Positions 8,102 to 18,223 of a stretch of DNA of 64,000 nt are shown here, piece after piece. The stretch lies in assembly GCF_002564465.1 (NCBI RefSeq), contig NZ_NUUX01000006.1, positions 202,152 to 266,151 of the forward strand, read 5' to 3'. Numbering within the stretch: position 1 is the stretch's first letter; each line of letters opens with the position of its first letter. The DNA is from Bacillus sp. AFS088145. GTDB lineage: Bacteria; Bacillota; Bacilli; Bacillales; Bacillaceae_G. The position numbers and the translations under genes are program-made. The notes beneath the pieces are model-generated. The model was given only the letters and a program-made list of their open reading frames with translations. It was not told the origin of the DNA and ran no database searches.

Positions 8102-9100
8102 ATGAGTAAACAAATTCCTGAAAAATGGTGGAGTCAACTGAGGGTGCCAGCAATTTCTGCACCGATGTTTTTAGTTTCTGGACCTGAGCTAGTAGAGGCA
8201 GCATGCTTAAATGGTGTAATTGGGTCATTTCCAGCACCGAATGCTCGCCCAATTGAGGTACTTGATCAATGGATGGGGCAATTAAATGATCATCTTGCTT
8301 TGGCGCGCGCAAATGAGCCGGAGCGTAAAATTGCACCATGGGCAATGAATATGGTCGTTCATAGCTCTTATAGTAGATTACAAGAAGAGCTTGAGCTATT
8401 GAAAAAACATAAACCTGAGCTTGTTATTACTTCATTAGGTTCTCCAAAAGTAGTAGTTGATCTTGTACATAGTTATGGAGGACTAGTATTCTCAGATGTT
8501 AGTGATATGAAGTTTGCTAAAAAAGCAGCTGAGGCGGGTGTAGATGGACTAATTTTAGTTGCATCAGGTGCTGGTGGTCATGCTGGAAATTTAAATGGAT
8601 TTGCGTTCGTTGATAGTGTTCGTACGTTCTGGGACGGTATTATTGTGTTAGCAGGTGGGATTTCAACTGGTAAAAGTATATTGGCTGCACAAGCTGCGGG
8701 CGCTGATTTAGCTTATATGGGAACACGCTTCATTGTTGCGAAGGAAAGCCTAGCAAATGATGAATATCGACAAATGCTAGTTGATGCAACACAAGATGAT
8801 ATTGTCCTAACTGATGCATTTTCTGGTGTGAAAGCGAATATGTTAATTCCTAGCATAGTGAAGGCTGGTCTTGATCCTGAAACATTGAAAAAGAAAGATA
8901 AAGTCGATTTCGATGGAATGAAAAATGAATCGAATGCAAAGGCTTGGAAAGAAATATGGTCAGCTGGTCACGGTGTTGGGGCAATTACAAAAATCAGTTC
9001 AATTGCCGACATAATAGATGAGCTGGAAGAAGAGTATAGTGAGGCAGTTAATAAACTAAATCAAAATGCTGAGAAATTAAAATCAGCAGTAAGTAAATAA
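8102..9100 (+). CDS. Nitronate monooxygenase (2-nitropropane dioxygenase family)
   Basis: 332 residues forming a TIM barrel with bound FMN. Motifs: RVPAISAPMFLVSGPELV at the N-terminus, SFPAPN, VVHSSYSRL, the glycine-rich GLILVASGAGGHAGN loop with the catalytic histidine, and VLAGGISTGKSILAAQAAGADLAYMGTRF for phosphate binding. The enzyme oxidises alkyl nitronates with O2. No tight operon partner; a cre-like site and a hairpin separate it from the formate dehydrogenase gene. Confidence 0.9.
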   Translation: MSKQIPEKWWSQLRVPAISAPMFLVSGPELVEAACLNGVIGSFPAPNARPIEVLDQWMGQLNDHLALARANEPERKIAPWAMNMVVHSSYSRLQEELELLKKHKPELVITSLGSPKVVVDLVHSYGGLVFSDVSDMKFAKKAAEAGVDGLILVASGAGGHAGNLNGFAFVDSVRTFWDGIIVLAGGISTGKSILAAQAAGADLAYMGTRFIVAKESLANDEYRQMLVDATQDDIVLTDAFSGVKANMLIPSIVKAGLDPETLKKKDKVDFDGMKNESNAKAWKEIWSAGHGVGAITKISSIADIIDELEEEYSEAVNKLNQNAEKLKSAVSK

Positions 9101-9107
9101 ATAATAT

Positions 9108-9121
9108 TGTAAGCGTTTTAC
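9108..9121 (+). promoter_or_regulatory. Candidate cre (CcpA) site
   Basis: TGTAAGCGTTTTAC matches the cre consensus TGWAANCGNTNWCA at 12 of 14 positions. It is about 290 bp upstream of the formate dehydrogenase gene, so carbon-catabolite control is plausible but untested. Confidence 0.35.
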
Positions 9122-9272
9122 TTTCATATCTTGAATCTATTGTTTAATTATCATTTAAAGATTATAATAAACTTATTGAGATGGAATCATAGTATGGGAG
9201 ATGTTATGACTCTATCAATTTAGTAAACAAAAAAATGGATTGGTATGTTAGTACGATTTGCTAATAAACTAT

Positions 9273-9332
9273 TCCACCATGAAGACATTAAACCTATTTA
9301 AAGGGTATGTGTATTTCATGGTGGATTTTTTT
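9273..9332 (+). terminator. Long-loop hairpin with T tract upstream of fdhF
   Basis: TCCACCATGAA (9273-9283) and TTCATGGTGGA (9315-9325) are perfect complements across a 31-nt loop, followed by seven T. It may end nitronate monooxygenase transcription or act as a leader terminator for fdhF. A similar CCACCAT hairpin precedes mobB at 20309. Confidence 0.65.
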
Positions 9333-9410
9333 ATGTGAAAAAAAGATAAGTTGGCTGCATGAAGGAGTATTCGGCGAGTTTTCTTTATGTGAAAAAAGGG
9401 GAGGAAAACC

Positions 9411-12350
9411 GTGAAAAATAACATGGTTACAATCACGATTGACGGGAAAGAAGTAATCGCAAATCAAGGTTCTACAATCTTACAAATCATCAATCAAAAT
9501 GAAATTAGTCATCCACAAATTTGTTATGTTCCTGAAGTCGATCCAATTCAAACTTGTGATACTTGTATTGTTGAAATTAATGGTGAGCTAAAGCGCTCAT
9601 GTTCAACTGTAGCAATGAGCGGAATGAATATTCAATTGACTTCACCTAGAGCGAAGGAAGCTCAAACTGAAGCAATGGATCGTTTATTAGAAAATCATTT
9701 ATTATATTGCACAGTTTGTGATAATAACAATGGAAATTGTAAGCTACATAACACAGTAGAAGAAATGGACATTGAACATCAAAAGTATCCTTATGAGCCA
9801 AAGGTTGCTTCTTGTGAAGTAGACTTGACACATCCTTTTTATCGATATGATCCAAATCAATGTATTGCATGTGGACAGTGTGTGGAAGTATGTCAGAATC
9901 TTCAAGTAAATGAGACATTATCAATTGATTGGGAAGCTGAGCGTCCACGTGTTATTTGGGACAAGGGTGTTTCGATTAATGATTCTTCATGTGTAAGTTG
10001 CGGACAATGTGTAACAATTTGTCCTTGTAATGCATTAATGGAAAAATCAATGCTTGGTGAAGCTGGTTTTATGACTGGATTAAACGACGAGTTACTTGAT
10101 CCGATGATCGATTTAGTCAAAAAAGTAGAACCTGGATATAGTGGGATTTTTGCTGTTTCAGAGGTTGAAGCAGCAATGCGAGAAACACGTACGAAAAAGA
10201 CAAAAACAGTTTGTACTTTCTGTGGTGTTGGCTGTACATTCGAGGTTTGGACGAAGGATCGAAAAATCTTAAAAGTTCAACCAAGCTCTGATGCACCAGT
10301 TAATGCAATATCAACTTGTGTAAAAGGTAAATTTGGTTGGGATTTTGTAAATTCAGAAGAGAGAATTACAAAACCTTTAATTCGAAAAAATGGCGTATTT
10401 GTAGAAGCGAGCTGGAATGAAGCCCTTGATTTAGTTGCAAGTAAACTTGGTTCGATTAAACAAGAATATGGAAAAGGTTCTGTAGGATTTATTTCATCTT
10501 CAAAAATTACGAATGAAGAAAACTATTTAATTCAAAAGTTGGCACGACAGGTATTTGAAACAAATAATGTTGATAATTGCTCACGTTACTGTCAATCACC
10601 AGCAACAGATGGATTATTCCGCACAGTTGGTATGGGTGGAGATGCAGGAACGATAAAGGATATCGCAAAGGCTGGACTAGTTATAATCGTCGGTGCGAAT
10701 CCAGCAGAAGGTCATCCTGTACTTGCGACAAGAGTTAAGCGAGCACATAAATTACATGGTCAAAAACTGATTGTTGCCGATCTTCGTAAAAATGAAATGG
10801 CAGAACGCTCTGACATCTTTATTAGACCAAAACAAGGGACAGACCAAGTATGGTTAATGGCTGTAACGAAATATATCATTGACCAAGGCTGGCATGACTT
10901 GAAATTCATTTATGAGAATGTTCATTTCTTTGAAGATTTTAAAGTTGTACTTGAGAAATATACGCTTGAATATGCCGAAAGTGTAACTGGCATTTCAAAG
11001 GAAACGTTAATTCAAATAGCTGAAATGATTCATGAAGCGGATGGTACTTGTATTTTATGGGGCATGGGCGTGACACAAAACACTGGTGGTTCTGATACAT
11101 CTGCAGCGGTCTCGAACTTATTACTTGCAACAGGAAACTACAGACGCCCTGGTGCTGGCGCTTATCCGCTTCGTGGTCATAATAATGTACAAGGTGCTTG
11201 TGATATGGGTACTCTTCCTGGCTGGCTTCCTGGTTACCAACATGTAACGGATGATACGGCACGCATGAAGTTTGAAAAAGCGTGGGGCGTTGAAATCGGA
11301 GGAAAACCTGGTTTAGATAATATCCAAATGCTTCAATCGATCGAAAAAGGCGAAATGAAAGCTATGTACTTAGTTGGTGAAGATATGGCGCTTGTCGATT
11401 GTAATGCCAACCACGTACATGAAGTTTTATCAGATTTGGACTTCTTTGTCGTACAAGATCTATTCTTCTCAAAAACAGCGCAATACGCGGATGTTATTTT
11501 ACCTGCTGCGCCATCACTTGAAAAAGAAGGAACATTTACAAATACTGAACGTCGAGTACAAAGATTATATCAAGCATTACCGACTCTTGGTGAATCAAAG
11601 GCTGACTGGTGGATTGTCCAAGAAATTGCAAACCGATTAGGTGCAAATTGGAATTATCAGCATCCAGGTGATATTTTCGCTGAAATGGCAAGTTTAGCAC
11701 CACTATTCTCACAAGCAAGCTACGATGTAATGGAAGGCTGGGATAGTTTCCTTTGGGGTAGCTTAGACGGAGCAAGTACGCCACTTCTTTATGAGAATGG
11801 TTTTAATTTCCCTGATAAAAAGGCAAGATTTGCTTTAGCTGATTGGATGGAACCTGTTGAGTTTGCAGAAGAGTTTGACCTATTAATAAATAATGGTCGA
11901 ATGCTTGAGCATTTCCATGAAGGGAATATGACGAATAAATCATACGGTATTCAATTAAAAGTACCTGAGATTTTTGTAGAGGTTTCACCAGAGCTTGCGA
12001 GTGAACGTGGCATTAAAGATGGCTCATTAGTTCGATTAGTATCTCCGTATGGAGCGCTGAAATTACCAGCACTAGTTACGGACCGAGTTCAAAAAAATGA
12101 GTTGTTCTTACCGATGAATTCAACAAATAAAGAATCTGCTATCAATTTCTTAACAGGTCCAGCTAAAGATCACCGTACAAATACACCAGCTTATAAACAA
12201 ACGAAAGTACGGATGGAAGTATTACGTGTAGAAGGTGAAAGTCCGTTGCCAAAGTCGAACCCACGTAATAAAAAGCGCAACCCTCAAAATGGAGTTGAGG
12301 TTCAGCGTAAATGGGAACGAAAAGGATACGTCCACTTAACGACAAAATAA
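9411..12350 (+). CDS. fdhF: Formate dehydrogenase, molybdopterin-containing alpha subunit (YrhE-like)
   Basis: 979 residues, the length of B. subtilis YrhE. In order: an N-terminal 2Fe-2S ferredoxin domain (C38, C49, C52, C64), a HxxxCxxCxxxxxC cluster site (about 100-110), two 4Fe-4S motifs (CIACGQCVEVC, CVSCGQCVTIC), then the Mo-bisPGD domains beginning with CTFCGVGCTFEVW. The metal ligand is cysteine in NVDNCSRYCQSPATDG (about residue 386), not selenocysteine. A C-terminal molydop-binding barrel follows. It oxidises formate to CO2; the electron acceptor is not evident. GTG start with GGGGAGG 6 bp upstream. Confidence 0.93.
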   Translation: MKNNMVTITIDGKEVIANQGSTILQIINQNEISHPQICYVPEVDPIQTCDTCIVEINGELKRSCSTVAMSGMNIQLTSPRAKEAQTEAMDRLLENHLLYCTVCDNNNGNCKLHNTVEEMDIEHQKYPYEPKVASCEVDLTHPFYRYDPNQCIACGQCVEVCQNLQVNETLSIDWEAERPRVIWDKGVSINDSSCVSCGQCVTICPCNALMEKSMLGEAGFMTGLNDELLDPMIDLVKKVEPGYSGIFAVSEVEAAMRETRTKKTKTVCTFCGVGCTFEVWTKDRKILKVQPSSDAPVNAISTCVKGKFGWDFVNSEERITKPLIRKNGVFVEASWNEALDLVASKLGSIKQEYGKGSVGFISSSKITNEENYLIQKLARQVFETNNVDNCSRYCQSPATDGLFRTVGMGGDAGTIKDIAKAGLVIIVGANPAEGHPVLATRVKRAHKLHGQKLIVADLRKNEMAERSDIFIRPKQGTDQVWLMAVTKYIIDQGWHDLKFIYENVHFFEDFKVVLEKYTLEYAESVTGISKETLIQIAEMIHEADGTCILWGMGVTQNTGGSDTSAAVSNLLLATGNYRRPGAGAYPLRGHNNVQGACDMGTLPGWLPGYQHVTDDTARMKFEKAWGVEIGGKPGLDNIQMLQSIEKGEMKAMYLVGEDMALVDCNANHVHEVLSDLDFFVVQDLFFSKTAQYADVILPAAPSLEKEGTFTNTERRVQRLYQALPTLGESKADWWIVQEIANRLGANWNYQHPGDIFAEMASLAPLFSQASYDVMEGWDSFLWGSLDGASTPLLYENGFNFPDKKARFALADWMEPVEFAEEFDLLINNGRMLEHFHEGNMTNKSYGIQLKVPEIFVEVSPELASERGIKDGSLVRLVSPYGALKLPALVTDRVQKNELFLPMNSTNKESAINFLTGPAKDHRTNTPAYKQTKVRMEVLRVEGESPLPKSNPRNKKRNPQNGVEVQRKWERKGYVHLTTK

Positions 12351-12362
12351 AGGGGAAAAAAG

Positions 12363-12842
12363 ATGGCACAACCAATCACGACGATTCAAAAATACCTACC
12401 AACTAAAGAAGAGCAAAATCAACAGAAACTAGAGGATTTGAAGCTTTTATTAGCAGAAAATGAAGACTCTTTAAATAAAATTTTAAACATCGTTTCTGAA
12501 TTAAATGATACGGGTGTCCTTGAAGCTGCAAATTCAATGCTACAATCGAAAGAGAAGATTACAAAAATTGCTTTAGGACAAATGAACCGCGAGCCAGTCA
12601 CGAATATTATCAATAATATTATGGGCGCTGCTGGTGTACTTTCAAATGTGGACCCGGAGTTAACGACAAAGCTAATCAATTCTGTAACAAAAGGAATCGA
12701 TGAAGGAAATAAACATCTTGAAAAGGATGATAAAGTAGGGATTCTTGATTTAGTAAAAGTTTTAAAAGATCCTGATGTAAATCGTGCAGTTGGTTTTGGT
12801 ATTAATTTTCTAAAAGGTATGGGAAAAGGTCTAAAAGAATAA
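12363..12842 (+). CDS. yrhD: DUF1641 protein, partner of formate dehydrogenase (YrhD-like)
   Basis: 159 residues, 12 bp after fdhF with a GGGG-type site between, so co-transcribed. It is helical, cytoplasmic, and carries the DUF1641 pattern VLKDPDVNRAVGFGINFLKGMGKGLK at the C-terminus (shown here only as family identity). B. subtilis has the same order yrhE-yrhD with a 160-residue product. It is probably an accessory or small subunit of the dehydrogenase; the exact role is not established. Confidence 0.85.
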   Translation: MAQPITTIQKYLPTKEEQNQQKLEDLKLLLAENEDSLNKILNIVSELNDTGVLEAANSMLQSKEKITKIALGQMNREPVTNIINNIMGAAGVLSNVDPELTTKLINSVTKGIDEGNKHLEKDDKVGILDLVKVLKDPDVNRAVGFGINFLKGMGKGLKE

Positions 12843-12993
12843 TAGAAAAAACAATTTGTATTTCATAGAAAAGAGTTTAATAATAAGAGATGAACCTTTT
12901 AATCAAAAAAATTGAAAGGTTTGTCTCTTAATGAATATTTTTTTGAGAAAATACGATATAAAAAATAGTTCAAGAAGAAGGGAATCTTTAACG

Positions 12994-13785
12994 ATGCTAC
13001 CAACTGAAGTGAGAAGAAGAATTCTCCGCTTTGAAAATGGTGAAACAAACGATATTGAAGACAGCGTTGTCACAGAATTTCCCGTCACGGTAAAAATCAA
13101 TGGACAAGAATTTGTTACGATGGTCAGTACCCCAGAATATATAGAGGATATGGTCGTAGGATTTCTAGCATCCGAAGGGGTTATCCGAAAATTTGAGGAT
13201 ATTGAAAACATATGGTTCCAAGAAAAAGAAGGCTTTGTCCATGTAAAAACAAAGAATATTAATCCATATTATAAAGATATTCAAAGTAAAAGATATATTA
13301 CATCATGCTGTGGAATGAGTAGACAAGGGTTTGTTTTTGTAAATGATGCATTAACTGCAAAAAAAATGAAAGAAGTGAATGTTCAACTATCATTTCAAGA
13401 TTGTTTTCGATTAATGAAAGAAATGCAACAGTCCGCATTTTTGTTTCATGAAACAGGCGGAGTCCATAATGCTGCTTTATGTGATTTAAATGGGATTCTT
13501 TTGAATAGAATGGATATTGGTAGGCATAATGCATTAGATAAAATCTATGGTTATTGTCTAAAAAACAATATTCGTATTTCAGATAAAATAATTGTTTTTA
13601 GTGGGCGATTATCTTCAGAAATTTTACTAAAAGTAGCTAAAATTGGTTGTGAGGTCATACTGACGAAATCAGCTCCAACAGAATTAGCTCTTCAACTAGC
13701 TGAAGAATTAGGTATTACGACAGTTGGATTTATTCGAAATCAGTCACTTAATGTTTATACTCATTCAAAACGTATTGTGAGATAG
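12994..13785 (+). CDS. fdhD: FdhD sulfurtransferase for formate dehydrogenase
   Basis: 263 residues from the methionine beginning MLPTEVRRR, matching the family length; the frame is open upstream to 12931 but has no better site. FdhD moves sulfur from a cysteine desulfurase to the Mo-bisPGD cofactor, which is needed for formate dehydrogenase activity. Seen: SCCGMSRQGF at the conserved cysteine loop, HETGGVHNAALCD, IGRHNALDKI and the SGRLSSEILLKVAKIG cofactor-binding segment. It sits directly after fdhF-yrhD and before moaA, as expected for a maturation factor. Confidence 0.93.
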   Translation: MLPTEVRRRILRFENGETNDIEDSVVTEFPVTVKINGQEFVTMVSTPEYIEDMVVGFLASEGVIRKFEDIENIWFQEKEGFVHVKTKNINPYYKDIQSKRYITSCCGMSRQGFVFVNDALTAKKMKEVNVQLSFQDCFRLMKEMQQSAFLFHETGGVHNAALCDLNGILLNRMDIGRHNALDKIYGYCLKNNIRISDKIIVFSGRLSSEILLKVAKIGCEVILTKSAPTELALQLAEELGITTVGFIRNQSLNVYTHSKRIVR

Positions 13786-13827
13786 TGACTTAAACAAATC
13801 ATTTATGAAATAAAAAGAAGTGAGGCA

Positions 13828-14859
13828 ATGGTTATGAAAAATGTTGCATTGGATAAACATCATCGACCTTTACAGGATTTACGTATATCTGTTACCGATC
13901 GCTGCAATTTTCGTTGCCGTTATTGTATGCCGGAAGAAATTTTTGGTCAGGACTATTCTTTTTTATCACAAGATAAAATACTATCCTTTGATGAAATTGA
14001 AAGATTAACACGTATTTTTGTATCTTTAGGGGTAAGAAAAATTAGAATTACTGGTGGAGAACCTTTATTACGTAAAAATTTACCTAAACTGATTGAACGA
14101 TTAAATATAATTGATGGTGTTGAAGATATTGCTTTAACAACAAATGGTACATTACTTAAAAAGTTTGCAAAAGATTTATATGAAGCCGGTTTAAGAAGAG
14201 TGACCGTAAGTATAGATTCTTTAGATGAAGAACGATTTGCATATATGAGTGGTAATCGAGGAAAGGTAAAGTCTGTGCTTGAAGGGATACAAGCTGCTTC
14301 TGATATCGGAATGAAGGTTAAAATCAATATGGTTGTTCAAAAAGGCAAGAATGAACAAGATCTTATCCCGATGGCACAATATTTTAAAGAGAAAAAACAT
14401 ATTCTTCGATTTATTGAGTATATGGATGTTGGAAATTATAATGGCTGGAGGCTCGATGAAGTTGTAGGAAAACAAACAATCATTGATCTAATCAATGAAG
14501 TCATGCCTTTAGAATTTACAGAAGCTAATTATGTAGGAGAAGTTGCTAATCGATACCGTTACAAAGATAGTGATGATGAAATTGGGATTATTTCATCAGT
14601 GACCGATTCATTTTGTTCAACTTGCACAAGGGCGCGTATATCTGCAGAAGGAAAATTATATACATGTTTATTTGCAACAAAAGGTTATGATCTAAAAGAA
14701 TTGGTCAGGTCTAACCAAGATGATGAACAAATAAAAGAAACAATTCTATCAATATGGAGCAATCGAACTGATCGTTATTCAGATGAACGATTAAGTAATA
14801 CGAAAAAAATGAATGATAAGTCATCACATAAAATTGAAATGTCCCATATAGGTGGTTAA
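13828..14859 (+). CDS. moaA: GTP 3',8-cyclase MoaA
   Basis: 343 residues. The radical-SAM cluster motif is in [14 protein letters not shown] (CxxxCxxC), the SAM-binding TGGEPLLR follows, and the C-terminal cluster cysteines are in [11 protein letters not shown] and LYTCLF. The protein ends in GG, which MoaA needs for activity. It catalyses the first step of molybdenum cofactor synthesis, cyclising GTP together with MoaC. Start at GTGAGGCA-ATG; a second ATG six bases on is possible. Confidence 0.95.
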   Translation: MVMKNVALDKHHRPLQDLRISVTDRCNFRCRYCMPEEIFGQDYSFLSQDKILSFDEIERLTRIFVSLGVRKIRITGGEPLLRKNLPKLIERLNIIDGVEDIALTTNGTLLKKFAKDLYEAGLRRVTVSIDSLDEERFAYMSGNRGKVKSVLEGIQAASDIGMKVKINMVVQKGKNEQDLIPMAQYFKEKKHILRFIEYMDVGNYNGWRLDEVVGKQTIIDLINEVMPLEFTEANYVGEVANRYRYKDSDDEIGIISSVTDSFCSTCTRARISAEGKLYTCLFATKGYDLKELVRSNQDDEQIKETILSIWSNRTDRYSDERLSNTKKMNDKSSHKIEMSHIGG

Positions 14860-14965
14860 TCATTACCAATAATAGAAGGTCTGGAGTTTATGCAATTTCG
14901 GTATAATGCTCTAACTAAAATTAGAAAGTGATGATTGGTATCTCTGTTCGATTAGCAGAGAAATT

Positions 14966-15020
14966 AAGCAGCATTCAGAACTCCTTATATGATGGGGATT
15001 TCTTAATGCTGCTTTATTTA
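14966..15020 (+). terminator. Hairpin between moaA and moeB
   Basis: AAGCAGCATT (14966-14975) pairs with AATGCTGCTT (15005-15014), with partial inner pairing and a weak T tail. The interval 14860-15120 is otherwise non-coding; I do not recognise a Moco riboswitch in it. Confidence 0.55.
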
Positions 15021-15120
15021 ATAGAGGGAAAACAAGAAAAGCAGAAAAAATTGGTGAGGATACCCGGAGAAAACTATTTATCTCTTTCGCTAGGTCCTGC
15101 TCTTTAATGGAGGATATCTT

Positions 15121-16137
15121 ATGTCAGAACGTTATTCACGTCAGCAACTTTTTACCCCGATTGGTGAAAATGGACAAGAATTAATTAGCAAGAAACATGT
15201 TTTAATTGTTGGGGCAGGTGCTTTAGGAAGTGCTAGCGCGGAGGCACTTGTTAGAGCTGGAATTGGGAAGTTAACTTTAATTGACCGAGATTATGTTGAA
15301 ATGAGTAACTTGCAAAGGCAGCAACTTTATACTGAAGAAGATGCATTTGAGAAATTGCCGAAAGTTATTGCCGCTAAAAACCGTCTCCAAAAAATAAATT
15401 CAGATGTATTCATCAATGCACTAGTAATGGATGCAAGTGCAGATAATATGGAAGTCCATTTGAAGGACACTGATGTAATGATTGATGCAACAGATAATTT
15501 TGATATTCGCTTTATCATAAATGATTTATCACAGAAATATGAAATTCCGTGGGTGTATGGCTCTTGTGTTGGGAGCTTTGGTATGTGTTGTACGATTCTA
15601 CCTAGTAAAACTCCTTGTTTAAATTGTATATTAAAAAGTTTACCAGTACCTGGTCTGACTTGTGACACAGCTGGAGTCATTAGTCCTGCGGTACAATTAG
15701 TAGCGGCATACCAGGTTGCTGAAGGATTAAAACTATTAGTTGAGGATTATTCAGCTATCAATTCAAAATTTCTAACATTTGATTTATGGAATAATCAACA
15801 TTTTTCATTTAAATTATCTAAACTCAAATCAGATGATTGTCCTTCATGTGGAACAAATAGGACGTATCCTTATTTAGCATTTGAAAATCAAACGAAAACA
15901 AGTACACTTTGTGGGCGAAACACGGTTCAAATTAGACCTTCAACGACTAAAAATTATGACTTTAATGAACTAGAAATCCAACTAATACAACACGGAAAAG
16001 TTCAACGAAATCCTTATTTGATCTCTTGTCAGATAGAAGATTATCGATTTGTTGTTTTTCAGGATGGAAGGGTTTTTGTTCACGGAACAAATGATATACA
16101 GGAAGCTAAAAAACTATATTATCGTTTATTAGGTTAA
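15121..16137 (+). CDS. moeB: MoeB/ThiF-type adenylyltransferase
   Basis: 338 residues of the E1-like fold. ATP site GAGALGSASAEALVRAG, then LIDRDYVEMSNLQRQ, catalytic cysteine in TCDTAGVISPA, and zinc ligands CLNC and CPSC. A C-terminal extension of about 65 residues follows the second zinc pair. In this cluster it most likely adenylates the C-terminal glycine of MoaD for sulfur transfer; ThiF acting on ThiS is the alternative because the families overlap. ATG with GGAGG 8 bp upstream. Confidence 0.88.
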   Translation: MSERYSRQQLFTPIGENGQELISKKHVLIVGAGALGSASAEALVRAGIGKLTLIDRDYVEMSNLQRQQLYTEEDAFEKLPKVIAAKNRLQKINSDVFINALVMDASADNMEVHLKDTDVMIDATDNFDIRFIINDLSQKYEIPWVYGSCVGSFGMCCTILPSKTPCLNCILKSLPVPGLTCDTAGVISPAVQLVAAYQVAEGLKLLVEDYSAINSKFLTFDLWNNQHFSFKLSKLKSDDCPSCGTNRTYPYLAFENQTKTSTLCGRNTVQIRPSTTKNYDFNELEIQLIQHGKVQRNPYLISCQIEDYRFVVFQDGRVFVHGTNDIQEAKKLYYRLLG

Positions 16138-16156
16138 TAGAGAGAGGATGAAAAGA

Positions 16157-17446
16157 ATGGTTGAAAAACGAGTGCCACTACCGATCGAAGAAGCAGTTCG
16201 TAAAGTAATGGATTTTGCCAAACACGGATCAAAAGAAATGGTATCAATCGATTTAGCATATGGACGAGTATTAGCTGATGATCTAAAAGCTGATCAAGAT
16301 ATACCTGCTTTTGACCGCTCTCCATATGATGGCTTTGCGATTCGAGCGGAAGATACTATTCTTACAAGCAATGAAAATCCAACAATCTTTGAAGTAGTTG
16401 GCGAAATTGGGGCTGGTTCAGTTTTTCCAAATGAAGTAGAACCATTGCAGGCCGTTCGTATTATGACAGGGGCTCAAATACCTCAAGGTTGTTCAGCCGT
16501 TGTCATGCTTGAATTAGCGAAAGAGATTAAAACTGAAGGTAAAACTTTTATTGAAATAAAACGTTCTTATCAAAAAGGTGATAATATTTCATTCCAAGGG
16601 GAAGAAACGCATAAAGGTGATATTCTAGTTAAAAAGGGAACTGAAATTAACCCGGGAGTGATCGCTTTACTTGCTACTTTTGGATATAGTCAAGTACCTG
16701 TAGCAAAAAAACCAGTCATCGGAGTCATTGCAACAGGAAGTGAGCTTTTAGATGTCGATGAACCGCTTGAACCTGGTAAAATTCGCAATAGTAATTCCTA
16801 TATGGTTCTCGCTCAAATTCAAAAAGCAGGTGCAATCCCTAAATATTTAGGAAAGTTTAGCGATGATTTGGATACTTGTTTTTTAGAAGTTCAAAATGCT
16901 TTAGAGCAAGTTGATTTTCTAATTACGACCGGTGGTGTATCTGTCGGTGATTATGACTATTTACCAGATATTTACGTAAGATTAGGAGCAACCGTTTTAT
17001 TTAATAAAATTGCCATGCGTCCAGGTAGTGTAACAACAGTAGCGCATTTTGAAAATAAATTATTATTCGGTTTATCTGGGAATCCATCTGCTTGTTTTGT
17101 TGGATTTGAGCTATTTGTTAGACCGATTATCCAAACTTATTTATTTAACGAAACGCCACATTTAAAAAGAGTAAGTGCAATTTTAGGAGAAAATTTTCCA
17201 AAACCAAATCCTTTTACAAGATTTGTAAGAGGTAAAATTGTTTATCATGAAGGTCAATTAACAGCAGTTCCAGCAGGTTTTGATAAGTCTAGCGCCGTAT
17301 CTTCATTAGCTTATACGGATGCATTTATTGTTTTACCTGGAGGAACTAGAAAATATGAAAAAGGTATGTCGGTCGACTTATTATTATTAGAAGACCATGA
17401 AGGAAGTAAATGGCCTTGGTATGGCTTCATACCTGCATATAAGTAA
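16157..17446 (+). CDS. moeA: Molybdopterin molybdenumtransferase MoeA
   Basis: 429 residues from the ATG of MVEKRVPL, which has GAGAGG nine bases upstream; an earlier ATG at 16148 overlaps that site. Motifs: PAFDRSPYDGFAIRAED, RIMTGAQIPQG, the MPT-binding TTGGVSVGDYDYL, MRPGSVTT and GLSGNPSACFV. MoeA inserts molybdate into adenylylated molybdopterin. It follows moeB by 19 bp and is part of the same operon. Confidence 0.95.
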   Translation: MVEKRVPLPIEEAVRKVMDFAKHGSKEMVSIDLAYGRVLADDLKADQDIPAFDRSPYDGFAIRAEDTILTSNENPTIFEVVGEIGAGSVFPNEVEPLQAVRIMTGAQIPQGCSAVVMLELAKEIKTEGKTFIEIKRSYQKGDNISFQGEETHKGDILVKKGTEINPGVIALLATFGYSQVPVAKKPVIGVIATGSELLDVDEPLEPGKIRNSNSYMVLAQIQKAGAIPKYLGKFSDDLDTCFLEVQNALEQVDFLITTGGVSVGDYDYLPDIYVRLGATVLFNKIAMRPGSVTTVAHFENKLLFGLSGNPSACFVGFELFVRPIIQTYLFNETPHLKRVSAILGENFPKPNPFTRFVRGKIVYHEGQLTAVPAGFDKSSAVSSLAYTDAFIVLPGGTRKYEKGMSVDLLLLEDHEGSKWPWYGFIPAYK

Positions 17447-17480
17447 ATAATTAGAACGCTATTAATTTAAGAAAAGTGAA

Positions 17481-17960
17481 GTGATTTACTTGGAACAAAC
17501 ATTATTTAAGATTGTCGATACACCGATTGTTGTTGAGGAAGTTTCAGATAAAGTAAAAAGTAGAAATGCAGGAGCCATTACAGTTTTTATTGGTACAGTT
17601 AGAGAGCTAACAAAAGGAAAAAAGACTTTATCGCTAGAGTATCAAGCATATGAATCAATGGCCGTAAAAAAACTTGTCCAAATTGGTGATGAAATTAACG
17701 GGAAATGGCCAGAAGCAATTGTTGCGATTACTCATCGAGTTGGAAGATTAGAGATTAGCGATATTGCCGTTGTGATTGCAGTTTCCTCTCCGCACCGTAA
17801 AGTGGCATACGAAGCAAACGAATACGCAATCGAACGAATTAAACAAATCGTTCCGATTTGGAAAAAAGAGTTTTGGGAAGATGGTACGATGTGGATCGGT
17901 GACCAATTAGAAAATACACCATACCAAGAAGGAAAACCAAGTGTGGAGGAATCAAAATGA
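17481..17960 (+). CDS. moaE: Molybdopterin synthase catalytic subunit MoaE
   Basis: 159 residues from GTG at 17481; TTG at 17490 (beginning LEQTLFK) is an equally good start. Seen: GAITVFIGTVRE, LEYQAYESMA, THRVGRLEISDIAVVIAVSSPHR and the active-site lysines in VPIWKKEFWEDG. With MoaD it converts cyclic pyranopterin monophosphate to molybdopterin. Its stop overlaps the moaD start (ATGA), so translation is coupled. Confidence 0.95.
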   Translation: MIYLEQTLFKIVDTPIVVEEVSDKVKSRNAGAITVFIGTVRELTKGKKTLSLEYQAYESMAVKKLVQIGDEINGKWPEAIVAITHRVGRLEISDIAVVIAVSSPHRKVAYEANEYAIERIKQIVPIWKKEFWEDGTMWIGDQLENTPYQEGKPSVEESK

Positions 17961-18193
17961 TTAAAGTTTTATTATTTGCTCATTTACGAGAGAAAGCTGG
18001 AACGGATGAATTGACAGTGACGGATAAAAATGGAATAAACGTAAAAGAGCTAAAAGATTGGCTTATGACTAACTATGATTTACCACAACTGAATCAGATT
18101 ATGACTGCAGTAAATGAAGAGTTTGTAACGGATGAAGAAATTGTAAATGATGGAGATACTGTCGCATTTATTCCACCAGTAAGTGGGGGCTAA
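17957..18193 (+). CDS. moaD: Molybdopterin synthase sulfur carrier MoaD
   Basis: 78 residues with a beta-grasp ubiquitin-like fold. It ends in PPVSGG; the terminal GG is the site of adenylation by MoeB and thiocarboxylation. ATGA overlap with moaE. Length and position are typical. Confidence 0.95.
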   Translation: MIKVLLFAHLREKAGTDELTVTDKNGINVKELKDWLMTNYDLPQLNQIMTAVNEEFVTDEEIVNDGDTVAFIPPVSGG

Positions 18194-18223
18194 TGGATTT
18201 TATAAAGCTTGAAAGTAGGTAGA

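Noticed and set aside
14860..15120. Moco riboswitch upstream of moeB
   Set aside because: Only a plain hairpin is evident; conserved Moco-RNA blocks were not seen.
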